From an uncultured Sphingobacteriaceae bacterium (GTDB lineage Bacteria; Bacteroidota; Bacteroidia; Sphingobacteriales; Sphingobacteriaceae), in contig CAMPKC010000009.1 of NCBI GenBank assembly GCA_946887045.1, positions 1 through 64,000 of the forward strand: DNA of 64,000 nucleotides. The letters are read 5' to 3'. Both the position numbers and the translations under genes were made by a program. Positions 12,306-21,378 of this stretch are shown one piece after another (position 1 is the stretch's first letter; each line of letters begins with the position of its first letter). Under the pieces are notes generated by a model. It saw only the letters and a list, made by a program, of their open reading frames with translations. It had not been told where the DNA came from and ran no database searches.

Positions 12306-12621
12306 ACGTGCTTTTGGACGCTCATTCCTTGAATACTTTTGAAAGCAAATCGTAAGGATTTCAAGAATCTTAATTTAGGCAAAGCCTGAGTAGTTAATAC
12401 TCGAAAAGGCAGATACTGTGCTTATCATGAATGATGACGCAAACAAAACAGCTGATTATGCCGTTAAAAGGTTTGAAATATACAGAATTGTTGACACCGG
12501 TTGATGGAATGGTTTGCCGCGAAAGTACTGGCTGTTTTCTTGTATATTGTCAAAAATAACATGTAATATATTTTCGCGTTTATAAGGAATATAGATCTCT
12601 TTTTTTCGTCATAATAATAGA
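12306..12621. other. Degraded region downstream of the GH95 remnant
   Basis: The 316 bp after the GH95 remnant contain only short broken frames. One, at about 12400-12510, reads LEKADTVLIMNDDANKTADY and could be a scrambled piece of the GH95 N-terminal domain, but I cannot assign it. No mobile-element ends were recognised. Confidence 0.35.
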
Positions 12622-12783
12622 ATGGAAACACACGAACAAGATTTTGAAGAGAACGAGCCTCTGCCAATCAAGTTCAGTTCCAAAGCTGTATCGGAAGAAG
12701 AAATAAAGAAAAACTGGGAAGCGATTCAAAAAGCAATACTGGAAATTGAGGAGGAAAAGTTAAACGTTAAGAATATCAAATAA
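12622..12783 (+). CDS. Small acidic hypothetical protein, 53 aa
   Basis: A short open frame starts with ATG at 12622 (METHEQDFEENEPLPIKFSS) and ends with TAA at 12783. The composition is very Glu/Lys-rich and the second half should form an amphipathic helix (SEEEIKKNWEAIQKAILEIE). There is no signal peptide or transmembrane segment. I do not recognise the family. Support comes from protein-like composition and a clean start and stop. It stands alone between a pseudogene and the convergent esterase, so it may be a real small gene or a chance frame. Confidence 0.45.
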   Translation: METHEQDFEENEPLPIKFSSKAVSEEEIKKNWEAIQKAILEIEEEKLNVKNIK

Positions 12784-13213
12784 TTACCACAAATGTTTTG
12801 CTCCCCAGCAAAAGAAAATGCTTCTGCTGCTGAAATTCCTTAACGGTTTTTGCTTAGGTCAATTTGGTGTATTGTAATCACCGCAAGGATTTTCCTTAAC
12901 AACTAATAATTAATAGCTATCAACGCGATACAAATTGCCTCCTGGTTTGTCAACTATTCATTTTGTGATTCTAATGACTTCCCTTTTTGTGCCGCCTTAT
13001 TAATTCGACTAATCTTATTAATGTAGAAATGCAGAAACCACCGGGAAATTTTTAAGTCATTTATAAAGCAATTGTAATTCTTGGCAAGAATAGTACTCGT
13101 AGTATCCCCTTGACTTAAAAAAGATCCGGGCGGAACTTGAAGCTTATCGAAAATATTAAAGCCCAGCTGATTGAAGAGATAATGAAGATAAAAGGGGCGT
13201 GAAAGCTGTTATA
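12784..13213. other. Intergenic region with a possible gene fragment
   Basis: These 430 bp lie between a small rightward frame and the leftward esterase. A small hairpin (TTTTGCT at 12796-12802, AGCAAAA at 12807-12813) lacks a T-run. At about 13130-13201 a tail-like frame reads LIENIKAQLIEEIMKIKGA and then stops; it may be the end of a lost gene, but I cannot name it. I see nothing else. Confidence 0.35.
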
Positions 13214-14206
13214 TTAACGCGTTTTAACATCAAATACTTTGTTTAAAAAACTCACTATATAATTCACAGAAGGCTTAAACCATGGGTCAAATAAAATAAA
13301 AGAATGAGGAGCGTTTTTGAAAGTTTGAACTTCTGAATAGATGTTTTTTTGACTCAGCACTTTTCTGAAATCCTCTCTGCCAGCATGCATTCTATCTACC
13401 GAACTATTGAGGAATAGGATGGGAGCTTTTTGGTTCCCAACATGAGTCAGGGGAGAAGCTTCAGTCCATAAAGCTGGGTTTTCCCTTTTAGAATAGCCAA
13501 ACCAATAAGTTCCGGCCGAGGTTGATCGGCTGTCGTTGCCCTCACCAGACTCTGGATGAACAAATGAGAGCGTTCCATCGATGTCTACAACTGCCTGAAC
13601 GTTGCTGGAGAATTCTTTATGACATTTATCACCTTCATATTTCGGGTTGTTCACCGTTGCTCCAACAAATGCGGCGAGCTCACCCCCGGCCGAGAATCCA
13701 AGCACTGCGATCATGGAAGTGTCTATTCTAAATCTGGAGGCGTTTGCCCGCATCCACCTTAAGGCTGCTTTTATATCGTAAACTGCCGCAGGGTAAAGTG
13801 CTTCGGTCGATAATCGATATTCTACAGTGAAACTGGCATATCCTTCCTTTGCCAGATGTTGAGCCAGCGGATAATGCTGGGTACGATTTCCGGTTCGCCA
13901 ACCACCCCCATGAATAATCAATACAGCCGGCTTTTTTTTACGTCCTTTTGGCAGAAATGCATCGATTTTAAGCTGTCGGTCCGATATTCTACAATAGACC
14001 AAATTTCTTTTCTCTTTTACATTTTTAAACTGTTCTTCTTTTACTATCGTGATTTCAGGATGAGTTTTAACAGTACTTTTATAGGCCGAATAGGTGGTGT
14101 AACCAGTGTCAGGTTTGTTTGTTATTCCTGATGTGTTTTGAGCCTGTGTATTTTGTAGTATGAGTAAAGCAAGCGTAACCAGAAAGAGTTCTTTCATATA
14201 AATCAA
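13214..14206 (-). CDS. Secreted alpha/beta-hydrolase, carbohydrate-esterase-like
   Basis: This 330-residue protein has a signal peptide (about 1-22, ending NTQAQ). It carries the BD-FAE / acetyl-esterase-like alpha/beta-hydrolase fold: oxyanion motif IHGGGWRTGNR, nucleophile elbow GFSAGG (Ser172), acid Asp271 in NSSVDR, and base His301 in NAPHSF. The family removes acetyl or feruloyl groups from plant polysaccharides or cleaves small esters. The pectin-degrading neighbours suggest deacetylation of pectin or xylan, which is inference. MKELF at the fourth codon is an alternative start that gives a more typical signal peptide. It is divergent from the tagaturonate epimerase gene. Confidence 0.82.
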   Translation of the reverse strand: MIYMKELFLVTLALLILQNTQAQNTSGITNKPDTGYTTYSAYKSTVKTHPEITIVKEEQFKNVKEKRNLVYCRISDRQLKIDAFLPKGRKKKPAVLIIHGGGWRTGNRTQHYPLAQHLAKEGYASFTVEYRLSTEALYPAAVYDIKAALRWMRANASRFRIDTSMIAVLGFSAGGELAAFVGATVNNPKYEGDKCHKEFSSNVQAVVDIDGTLSFVHPESGEGNDSRSTSAGTYWFGYSKRENPALWTEASPLTHVGNQKAPILFLNSSVDRMHAGREDFRKVLSQKNIYSEVQTFKNAPHSFILFDPWFKPSVNYIVSFLNKVFDVKTR

Positions 14207-14312
14207 TTTATCGATAATAAAGGTGCGAATACTTAGGAGAATACAAGAATTTCAGGCTGAAATTTGTAAATACATCGAGTCATTGTAAGCCACTGTCAGA
14301 TGGATTAGCCTC

Positions 14313-14320
14313 TATTTTTG
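14313..14320 (+). promoter_or_regulatory. Candidate -7 promoter element for uxaE
   Basis: TATTTTTG matches the Bacteroidota -7 consensus TAnnTTTG and lies 73 bp before the UxaE start. No well-spaced TTG -33 element was found, so support is limited. Confidence 0.28.
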
Positions 14321-14392
14321 CATATAATCCACCGGGTTTGTCTTGTCAAACAAACTTAAATAGTAGCCGTTCTACATGTATAGGACGACGTT

Positions 14393-15640
14393 ATGAAATT
14401 GGAAAAATTTTCTTTCGGTATGGGCGATCGCTTTGCGCATCAGGGTGAAGCACAATTAAATGCCGTTTTAAAAGCTAGAGAACAGGGTGTCAGTATTACT
14501 CCGGTATGGAACAAATCTAACCGGGAGCACAAAGCTGTTAAAACATCTCCTGAAGCATTGCGAACAGAAGCGGATGCGGCGGTAAAAGCTTTAGGCTGGA
14601 CTGATCCATATCGTGTGGATGCCGACCATATCACGTTAACTACTGTAGATGGTTTTATCGAAAGTTCTGATTTTTTCACCTTAGATGTTGCTGATTACAT
14701 CGGTAAAGCCGCTCCTGATGCGGAGATAAGTGCATTTATAGAACGTCGTAAAAAATATATAGGAAATCTTTTTATACCTGGTATTGATGGGCGATTTGAT
14801 ATTACCGTGGAGATGCTTCGCGACATTGCTAACAAGTTTTTACTGGCAGCTATTGAAGCCGGAAAGCTATATAAGCATATTGCCGCTGCCAAAGGTGATG
14901 ATAATTTTATTGCGGAGGTTTCTATGGACGAAGTAAACGATCCGCAAACCCCGGTAGAGCTATTCTTTATTTTAAGCGCACTTGCTGATAATGAAATAAA
15001 AGCACAAACCATTGCTCCCAAATTTACCGGCCGGTTTAATAAAGGCGTTGATTATGTAGGTGACTTACAGCAGTTTGCCAAGGAGTTTGAAGAAGATATT
15101 CTGGTGATAAAACACGCTGTAAAAGAATTTGGCCTGCCGGAAAACTTAAAATTAAGTGTGCACTCCGGAAGCGACAAGTTCTCGCTTTATCAACCCATAA
15201 GTAAGCTAATCAAGAAACACGATGCCGGAATTCATTTAAAAACAGCAGGTACAACCTGGCTGGAAGAAATGACTGGCCTTGCTGAAGCAGGCAATGAGGC
15301 TCTGGAACTCGCCAAGGAAATTTATTCCATTGCCTTAGGTCGTTTTGACGAACTTTGCGGGCCCTACGCAACTGTTATTGATATAAATGAAGGCAAATTG
15401 CCAAGCGTAGAAGAGGTAAACGGATGGACCGGTGAGAAATTTGCTAATACGCTTCGCCATAATGAGCAGCATCCCGATTTCAATCCGAACTTTAGACAAT
15501 TGTTGCATGTTGCATACAAAGTTGCCGCTGAAAATGGTGAGCGTTATTACGCCGCACTAAAAAAATATAATGATGTTGTAGCTGCCCATGTAACCACTAA
15601 TCTGTACGAGAGGCATATCATTCCCTTGTTTTTAGGTTAA
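14393..15640 (+). CDS. uxaE: Tagaturonate epimerase family protein (UxaE)
   Basis: This 415-residue cytoplasmic enzyme is expected to epimerise D-tagaturonate to D-fructuronate, linking galacturonate breakdown to the glucuronate branch and avoiding the reductive tagaturonate route. Family features seen are the opening FSFGMGDRFAHQGEAQLNA, the metal-site-like YRVDADHITLTTVDGF, PGIDGRFDITVEM, the conserved LSVHSGSDKFSLYQPI (about residues 254-269), and HLKTAGTTWLEEM. It starts close to the FGxGDR motif, so it seems to lack the N-terminal extension I recall for the Thermotoga enzyme. The pectin-active GH28 genes on either side supply the expected substrate. No uxaC or kdgK homologue lies in the window, so the pathway must be completed elsewhere. 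Confidence 0.8.
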   Translation: MKLEKFSFGMGDRFAHQGEAQLNAVLKAREQGVSITPVWNKSNREHKAVKTSPEALRTEADAAVKALGWTDPYRVDADHITLTTVDGFIESSDFFTLDVADYIGKAAPDAEISAFIERRKKYIGNLFIPGIDGRFDITVEMLRDIANKFLLAAIEAGKLYKHIAAAKGDDNFIAEVSMDEVNDPQTPVELFFILSALADNEIKAQTIAPKFTGRFNKGVDYVGDLQQFAKEFEEDILVIKHAVKEFGLPENLKLSVHSGSDKFSLYQPISKLIKKHDAGIHLKTAGTTWLEEMTGLAEAGNEALELAKEIYSIALGRFDELCGPYATVIDINEGKLPSVEEVNGWTGEKFANTLRHNEQHPDFNPNFRQLLHVAYKVAAENGERYYAALKKYNDVVAAHVTTNLYERHIIPLFLG

Positions 15641-15696
15641 GACTGAACTTATAGGGACGGGACAATAAATTTTTAATTTTACTAGGCTGAACGGCC

Positions 15697-15747
15697 TCAG
15701 GGATAAATCAATTCACACCGATATAGATGTGTCAAATTTATCCCTGA
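15697..15747. terminator. Hairpin between convergent uxaE and ompA-like genes
   Basis: A perfect 12-bp inverted repeat, TCAGGGATAAAT at 15697-15708 and ATTTATCCCTGA at 15736-15747, encloses a 27-nt loop. It sits in the 142-bp gap between two convergent genes, as expected for a shared terminator. No strong T-run follows on either strand. Confidence 0.45.
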
Positions 15748-15782
15748 AATTAGTTCAGATGCTATTTATTGTTTTCCAAATT

Positions 15783-17138
15783 CTAATACAACGTAAACTC
15801 TACGCGTCTGTTTTTTTGACGTCCTTCATCTGTGGTATTAGTTTCAATCGGCTGACTTTCACCATAACCTGTTGCTTCAATTCTTGATGGATTTGCGCCT
15901 TGGCTTACCAGATATGCTTTAACAGATTCTGCTCTGTTTTTTGACAGTTTAAGGTTTGCTGCATCACTGCCTACATTATCAGTATGACCAGCTAATTTTA
16001 AACTAAAGTTTTTGGTTGTCAGTAAATCTGCAACACGCTTTAAACTAGGGAGAGAGCTTGAACGAATGGTAGCCTTACCAAAATCAAATTCGAGATTTTT
16101 AATGGCCTCCGAAACTATTCTTCGGTCTTCTTCCGTTATCACGATTGTTTTTGTCGGATTGTTTACAGTAACCGTTATAGGGCAACCTCCTCCATCAACC
16201 TGGGTTCCCGTTGAAGTACCTGGACATTTGTCAAAGTAATCTGAAACCCCGTCTTTATCTTCATCGCTCTTAAATCTGGTCCAGTCAGTGGTCATTTGTT
16301 GAAGCTGCGCAGCACTTTTCGCTCGTTCTTCGGCCAATTGATTTTCCAGATCTGTAGTTCGTTTTATATAATCGTACTCTAAAGCAGCCACCGGGTTGTG
16401 TGTAGCCAACTGGGGCTTAGATTTGGAACCCAATGCAAACTCCAGTCCCACCGAGGCATAAGAAAATTTATCGTTCTGTGGCCCTGACCAGTGACCGTCA
16501 AGATTATCCGAATCAACAAAATTCATGGTATATCCAAGATCTAAATTTACTGAAGGCGACAGGCCTATCTTAAATCCTGCACCCACCGGAAAGAAAACCT
16601 CTTCGATGGGGTCACCGGGTTGATATTCTGCTGTTGTACCGGCTGTAGAAGTAATCATGGTTTTGTACGACATCAAACCCGCACCTCCTGTTAGGTAGGG
16701 GCTTATCATGCTTTTTCTGTTAAGCCAATAGAAGTTGCCGATGGTAAGATTAGCAGTCAGACTTCCGGCTGCATGGATTTCGGTTTCAAATGATCTCATT
16801 GTACTGGTCGAAGTTGTTCCGTTACCAAGTAAATTATCATTATTCGCGTTTAAGTTACCCCTTAAGAAGTTACCCTGAATGCTTAGGTTATGACTTAATT
16901 GTTTTTTAATGTATGCACCGAAACCCATGTCAGTTTCCCAGTTTGTAAAATCGTTTTTACCAAAGGGAGCGATAGGAGCCAGTGCGCCTGCATTTATTCC
17001 CAGTGACCAGGTACGGAAAGATTTTGCATTGGCAAAAGGTGCGACCGTTTGAGAGTTATTGGTTTCCTGCGCAAAAGTACTGGAAGCTAGAAGGATTGAT
17101 AATGAGAGTAATGGAAATTTTAAGTGATTGATAATCAT
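15783..17138 (-). CDS. OmpA family outer-membrane protein with N-terminal beta-barrel
   Basis: This 451-residue envelope protein has a signal peptide (about 1-23) and an eight-strand-like beta-barrel region (about 40-235; e.g. WSLGINAGALAPIAPFG and VNLDLGYTMNFVDS). A coiled linker (about 250-285) is followed by a thrombospondin type-3 calcium-binding repeat (DEDKDGVSDYFDKCPGTSTG). The OmpA-like peptidoglycan-binding domain (about 335-451) contains LAGHTDNVGSDAANLKLSKN and RAESV. It should tether the outer membrane to peptidoglycan. It is monocistronic, convergent with uxaE and codirectional with the GH28 gene. A direct role in glycan use is not indicated. Confidence 0.9.
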   Translation of the reverse strand: MIINHLKFPLLSLSILLASSTFAQETNNSQTVAPFANAKSFRTWSLGINAGALAPIAPFGKNDFTNWETDMGFGAYIKKQLSHNLSIQGNFLRGNLNANNDNLLGNGTTSTSTMRSFETEIHAAGSLTANLTIGNFYWLNRKSMISPYLTGGAGLMSYKTMITSTAGTTAEYQPGDPIEEVFFPVGAGFKIGLSPSVNLDLGYTMNFVDSDNLDGHWSGPQNDKFSYASVGLEFALGSKSKPQLATHNPVAALEYDYIKRTTDLENQLAEERAKSAAQLQQMTTDWTRFKSDEDKDGVSDYFDKCPGTSTGTQVDGGGCPITVTVNNPTKTIVITEEDRRIVSEAIKNLEFDFGKATIRSSSLPSLKRVADLLTTKNFSLKLAGHTDNVGSDAANLKLSKNRAESVKAYLVSQGANPSRIEATGYGESQPIETNTTDEGRQKNRRVEFTLY

Positions 17139-17298
17139 AATGAAGGATACGGTTAAGAATAAATCTTGTTAACCGTTCTGTATAGCTAACCCAAAATGAG
17201 TGTTTTTGTTCTGTTGCTGTGATTTAGGATAGTGTGAAATGAGTTGGTATTATTGAAATTGATACCGAAATGGATTTTTTCCAGGTAGATTTTTTGAT

Positions 17299-17345
17299 AA
17301 AGCGCAGGTGTAGATATTCAGCATGAATTACCAAACCTGCACTTT
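17299..17345. terminator. Inverted repeat after the polygalacturonase gene
   Basis: AAAGCGCAGGT at 17299-17309 pairs with ACCTGCACTTT at 17335-17345 (one mismatch), with a 25-nt loop. It lies just past the stop of the leftward GH28 gene. No T-run follows on that strand, so the terminator role is tentative. Confidence 0.3.
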
Positions 17346-17350
17346 TAGTT

Positions 17351-18676
17351 TTATTTGTTAGCCTGTGAACTTGCCAGCGGAGCTAGCATTTTTACGCCAT
17401 TAACTTTTACATTTTTAAATTTCAAGCCTTTCACATCGCCCAATTTGAAATCTGTCGTTTTTAAAGTTAGGTCAGCGTTTTTGATGTAGATATCCATGAT
17501 TTCAGTCTTAGAATGCCCGGAAATTTCGCCGAAAGAATTGCCGGATCCGCGAATGTTTGAAATCTTCACATTTCGAACCAAAGCTTTAGGTGGTTCCTGA
17601 CCCTTTAGGTCGAAGTACTGAGTCCAGGGTGAAACTTTAAAGATGACTCCGCCATTTTCCATTGTAATATCGCTCATACGGACGTTTTCGTATTGCTGCG
17701 GGGTGTCCGGACGCAATTTTAAGCGTAGCACAGTCGGTCCCCGAGTAATACAGCGTTTCACCTCCACGTTGCGTACCAGAGTGGCCTCACTTCCGAAGGT
17801 TACAATTCCTCCGCCTGCTTCAAAAATGCAGTCTTCAATCAGCACTCTCTCTACAGCTGGGCTATCCTTATCTTGCATAGCAAAAGGACCTTTTGAGCCT
17901 TTTAGCGCAATACAGTCATCGCCAACAGAAAAAGAGCATCCGCGAATTATAATATCCTGCGAACTATCTATATCAATACCGTCCGAGCTGGGGCCACGAT
18001 TTGGAACAGCTCCAGATGGGGCCTGGAAGCGGCATTTTTCAACTGTAACTTGCTGGCATCTGTAGATATGCAGATTCCAAAAACCCGAGTTGAGAAAAAG
18101 CAAACCGCTTATTTTTACATCCTTAGAATTTTGGATTAACATAAGTCTGGGCCGTTCTACATCTAAGTTTTTGGTGCCTTTAACAGAATTGCGGGTGTCA
18201 TAAAATAATTTATAAAAAGGCTCTCCGCTGCCGTCAAGCGTACCCGGTCCGCTAATGCGAAGATGATCAACATGATCTCCATTAATTAAAGCTGCACGCC
18301 ACGGTTCGAAATGACCTTCAATGCGCGTGTTTATCTTTTGGTAGTCGTTGATGTCTGTTGAGCCTTTAAGCACTGCATCTTGCTCTAATTCTATATTTAC
18401 TCCGGGTTTAAGAAAAAGGGAACCGCTTAAAAATATGCCTTTGGGTATTAACAGGGTGCCGCCGCCGTTTTTTGCGCACTCGTCGATTACCGCTTGGATG
18501 GCTTTGCTGTTCAGGGTTTTTCCATCCCCAACTGCACCGCGCTCAGCGATGTTATAGCGCTTTCCAATGGCAGGATTTACAGAAAATGCTTTAAGGTTTT
18601 TGTCTGGCTTTGCATCAGCACCTGTTACCAGAAAGAATGTTAAAGCCTGAAGCACAATTGACAGATTAAATTTCAT
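17351..18676 (-). CDS. GH28 polygalacturonase
   Basis: This 441-residue secreted or periplasmic pectinase has a signal peptide (about 1-22). The N-terminal pectate-lyase-superfamily stretch reads IAERGAVGDGKTLNSKAIQA. The beta-helix carries GH28 signatures: ISGPGTLDGSGEPF, SSDGIDIDSS, VGDDCIALKGSKG (Asp253 and Asp254) and GIVTFGSEAT. Exo-polygalacturonase or rhamnogalacturonan-oligosaccharide hydrolase activity is likely; the first Asn of the usual NTDG motif is replaced (SSDG), common in exo-acting Bacteroidota members. Galacturonate released would feed UxaE. It is the nearest intact pectin enzyme to uxaE. Confidence 0.88.
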   Translation of the reverse strand: MKFNLSIVLQALTFFLVTGADAKPDKNLKAFSVNPAIGKRYNIAERGAVGDGKTLNSKAIQAVIDECAKNGGGTLLIPKGIFLSGSLFLKPGVNIELEQDAVLKGSTDINDYQKINTRIEGHFEPWRAALINGDHVDHLRISGPGTLDGSGEPFYKLFYDTRNSVKGTKNLDVERPRLMLIQNSKDVKISGLLFLNSGFWNLHIYRCQQVTVEKCRFQAPSGAVPNRGPSSDGIDIDSSQDIIIRGCSFSVGDDCIALKGSKGPFAMQDKDSPAVERVLIEDCIFEAGGGIVTFGSEATLVRNVEVKRCITRGPTVLRLKLRPDTPQQYENVRMSDITMENGGVIFKVSPWTQYFDLKGQEPPKALVRNVKISNIRGSGNSFGEISGHSKTEIMDIYIKNADLTLKTTDFKLGDVKGLKFKNVKVNGVKMLAPLASSQANK

Positions 18677-18982
18677 GCTGTGTATTTATTGGTTGTCTAT
18701 TTATAGAACTTGCTGGCGCAAATATGCTGTTCAAATATTTATTGTGGGCAGGTGTAGGGGGATTGTTGCTGTAACATTTTAATTGCAATTGATCTCCGTT
18801 ATATATATATGAATTGACCGGTCAGGATTTCCATCGCAGCGTTTCGGGGTTTTAAATTAGGACGGCAACTAAGAACCACCATAGTAGCGGCCCGGTATGG
18901 AAAAAAAAGGAGGAAGCCTCAGTGATTTATTAGCGCCTCCTTCAGTTTTTTATTGAAGAAAGATAGAGTTGGTTTTTAGAAA
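18677..18982. other. Intergenic region upstream of the GH28 gene
   Basis: These 306 bp contain the terminator of the upstream leftward DUF4197 gene (18906-18942) and, nearer 18677, the AT-rich presumed promoter of the polygalacturonase gene. No gene was seen. Confidence 0.5.
18906..18942 (-). terminator. Rho-independent terminator of the DUF4197 gene
   Basis: Read leftward, AAGGAGG, a 22-nt loop and CCTCCTT are followed at once by a run of T (the A-run at 18901-18908 on the + strand). It begins about 40 bp after the DUF4197 stop codon. Confidence 0.65.
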
Positions 18983-19723
18983 TTATTTATTCTTATCCGC
19001 GTAAGCGAAAACCTTTTGTAAAAGTGGCGATGCTCTATATGAATTGTTTTTTCGAATTTTTAATTCCTCCTCGGCAATTTCATGAAATAAACCTGCCAAC
19101 GCTTTTTGAGTGACATAATCATTCAGATCTGTATTGATCTTGCCCGTCATCGGAATTTTGTTGTATTGACTGGTGGCTGTTGTCCAATATTTGGTAGCAC
19201 CGGCTTTATCCAGATTAGACTGGATAATAGGTTTGAATTTTTCACTAAGCTGTGATGTGGTTGTAGTTTTGAAGTATTGAGTTGCTGCGTCCTGATCTTT
19301 TGCCAGAAGAATATTTCTCGCATCTTTGAACGTCATTTGTTTTATCGATGACATGAATATAGGCAAAGCCTCTTTTGCAGCTTCTTCGGCAGCACGATTT
19401 AAGCTTTTGACAACATTATCACACATATCATTAAATCCTAAGCCTCTTAACGTTTTTTCGGCCTTTTGTGCCTCAGCCGGAAAAATGATTTTAACAGAAG
19501 GATTATTTAAGAATCCATTAACGGCCGAAAGGCGAGAGGTGCCGTTTGAGACCCCTGTTTGTAGTGCTTCTTTTATTCCTGATCCTATCTCTTCAACCGA
19601 AGGTTGTCCGGCTTGAGAAGACGGTATTTGCTTCAGAATGGAGGGGACCTTTATCTGTGCATTGAGACTCTGGAATCCCAGAGTCATTAACAGGAGTGTG
19701 ACGGATTTTATTCTAATCATCAT
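18983..19723 (-). CDS. DUF4197 domain-containing secreted protein
   Basis: This 246-residue protein has a signal peptide (about 1-22, ending SLNAQ). The DUF4197 domain fills nearly all the rest: EEIGSGIKEALQTGVSNG near the start, NNPSVKIIFPAEAQKAEKTL, the conserved MTFKDARNILLAKDQDAATQ, and TQKALAGLFHEIAEEELKIR at the end. It is mostly helical. No molecular function is established for the family; export to the periplasm is inferred from the signal peptide. It follows the small lipoprotein gene on the same strand and ends at a clear intrinsic terminator. Confidence 0.85.
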   Translation of the reverse strand: MMIRIKSVTLLLMTLGFQSLNAQIKVPSILKQIPSSQAGQPSVEEIGSGIKEALQTGVSNGTSRLSAVNGFLNNPSVKIIFPAEAQKAEKTLRGLGFNDMCDNVVKSLNRAAEEAAKEALPIFMSSIKQMTFKDARNILLAKDQDAATQYFKTTTTSQLSEKFKPIIQSNLDKAGATKYWTTATSQYNKIPMTGKINTDLNDYVTQKALAGLFHEIAEEELKIRKNNSYRASPLLQKVFAYADKNK

Positions 19724-19787
19724 GTTTTCCTAGGTAATGTCGCTTATTTTAAGATGAATGGGAGCCAGTCATAAAAAGCTCCAAGTG

Positions 19788-20237
19788 CTAGTATTCACAG
19801 TTAATTGGTTGGTATTCGATTGAGAACTTAGAATCTTTGCCCAATTTTTGTCTTCCTGTTTTTTCATCGATATCGAAGCTTCGTTGATACAGTTTGTTTG
19901 ATGAAAGTTTGAATTCAACTGAAAGCGTATCCCTTATACCTTCTTGCATAAAAGACCAGAGAACTTTGATGATATCCCCATTTTTCTGTCCTTTAATCGT
20001 TCCGGTCCGTGAGTCCTTTTCGTGAGGAATAGTGTTGAAAATCCCTGTAACCTCGTTATTTTGAATCAAAAAGCTGACTGTGGCTGTATCTTGTTTTGAT
20101 GATCCCTCCACTCGCTGAAAACATAGCCTTGAAGATTGTGCGATAGCAGACGTGTCTTTTACAATATGAGATTGTGGTTTATTCCTTTGACAGGATACCA
20201 GCAATAAAATGCACAGAAGCGATAGAAGCGTTTTCAT
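19788..20237 (-). CDS. Small predicted lipoprotein, unknown function
   Basis: This 149-residue protein has a lipoprotein signal (LLCILLLVSCQRN, lipidated Cys at about residue 16). The mature part looks beta-rich, with a DTATVSFLIQNNEVTGIFNT stretch reminiscent of small periplasmic lipocalin-like lipoproteins of Bacteroidota. I do not recognise a named family. It lies between the PorP/SprF gene and the DUF4197 gene, all leftward with short gaps. The context hints at the envelope but not at a specific role. Confidence 0.7.
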   Translation of the reverse strand: MKTLLSLLCILLLVSCQRNKPQSHIVKDTSAIAQSSRLCFQRVEGSSKQDTATVSFLIQNNEVTGIFNTIPHEKDSRTGTIKGQKNGDIIKVLWSFMQEGIRDTLSVEFKLSSNKLYQRSFDIDEKTGRQKLGKDSKFSIEYQPINCEY

Positions 20238-20331
20238 AATCGATTTTCGAAAACCGGAAATTACAATTAATAGGTAGTATTTAATCTTAAAATGTCAATT
20301 AAATTCCAGCTACTATCTTGAAACGTGCTGC

Positions 20332-21303
20332 TTAAAAATAACATTTCGGCCCTTCGCGCCTTTTAGAACTCAGCATAAAGCCGATAGAGATTTCATGCGA
20401 GCCATAATTGTAGTTCCGTAGCTTGGATAGCGAATAATCGAATGCATAACCTATCCGCAAATTTTCATTTATGAAAAAATCCCCAATTACACCCAATCCA
20501 TTTTTCTTCTGCAAATCATCATACAAAAATTCCTTTTTGTATGTTTTAACGGCAGTGCGATAAAAACCACCCACCCAGAATCTGTCGTATAATAAAGTAA
20601 AGGCATTTATATCCAAACTGGTGTACGTCTGTTCATCATCTTTCAGCAAAATGGTTGGCTTAAGTTTTACATCGTCATTCAATGTAAATAACGCACCCGC
20701 TGTGAAATAATAATGACGGTTAATTTTAGGAAGGAGAACATTTTGAGAACGGTTTCTAGCCTGAAAGTAACTAGCAATCAGGTTATCGGCTGATAAGCCA
20801 GCAAAAAAACGTGGGGTGGAGTAGAAGATTCCCGCTCTTGCATCAGGGAAAGATTCGGTAGGTTTTCCAAATGGAACATATTGATCGACATCATTTGCGG
20901 TAAGCAGATCACCATCAATTCCCTGTTGTACAATACCTGCGCCCAAACCAAAACTCAGTCTCGAAAACTCTGAGTCGCCTACCTGAATTCTGTATGCATA
21001 ATTTGCATAAGCAGAAAAATTACTCTGTGCTCCGGTAAAATCATTTGAGAGTAGTATTCCGAGACCCACGTTTCCTTCGTTAAGAACCATATCTCCGGCG
21101 AGTGACATCGTCTGTGGTGCACCTTCGAATCCTGTCCATTGTGAGCGATAAAAAGTATGGATGTTTGCCTGCTCTTTATATCCCGCATAAGCAGGATTAA
21201 TATATAAGCCATTAAACATGTACTGGCTAAATTGAGCATCTTGTTGAGCACTTACTATTAATGTGTTCGCAAATAGTAGTAATAATAAGAGTGTTTTTTT
21301 CAT
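20332..21303 (-). CDS. PorP/SprF family type IX secretion membrane protein
   Basis: This 323-residue outer-membrane beta-barrel protein has a signal peptide (about 1-19, ending IVSAQ). Then comes the PorP/SprF hallmark QDAQFSQYMFNGLYINPAYA and the downstream QWTGFEGAPQTMSLAGD. Family members help individual giant substrates of the type IX (Por) secretion system reach and stay on the surface; SprF does this for SprB in Flavobacterium. The gene is 75 bp downstream of the giant SprB-like adhesin on the same strand, the classic pairing, so it probably serves that adhesin. Expected length for the family is about 300-340 residues. Confidence 0.93.
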   Translation of the reverse strand: MKKTLLLLLLFANTLIVSAQQDAQFSQYMFNGLYINPAYAGYKEQANIHTFYRSQWTGFEGAPQTMSLAGDMVLNEGNVGLGILLSNDFTGAQSNFSAYANYAYRIQVGDSEFSRLSFGLGAGIVQQGIDGDLLTANDVDQYVPFGKPTESFPDARAGIFYSTPRFFAGLSADNLIASYFQARNRSQNVLLPKINRHYYFTAGALFTLNDDVKLKPTILLKDDEQTYTSLDINAFTLLYDRFWVGGFYRTAVKTYKKEFLYDDLQKKNGLGVIGDFFINENLRIGYAFDYSLSKLRNYNYGSHEISIGFMLSSKRREGPKCYF

Positions 21304-21378
21304 GAGAGAATATTTTATTAATTTAGAAGAAATGACTATAATGCGTTTTTACGCCATGATTTATTTCATTTTTTTAAA

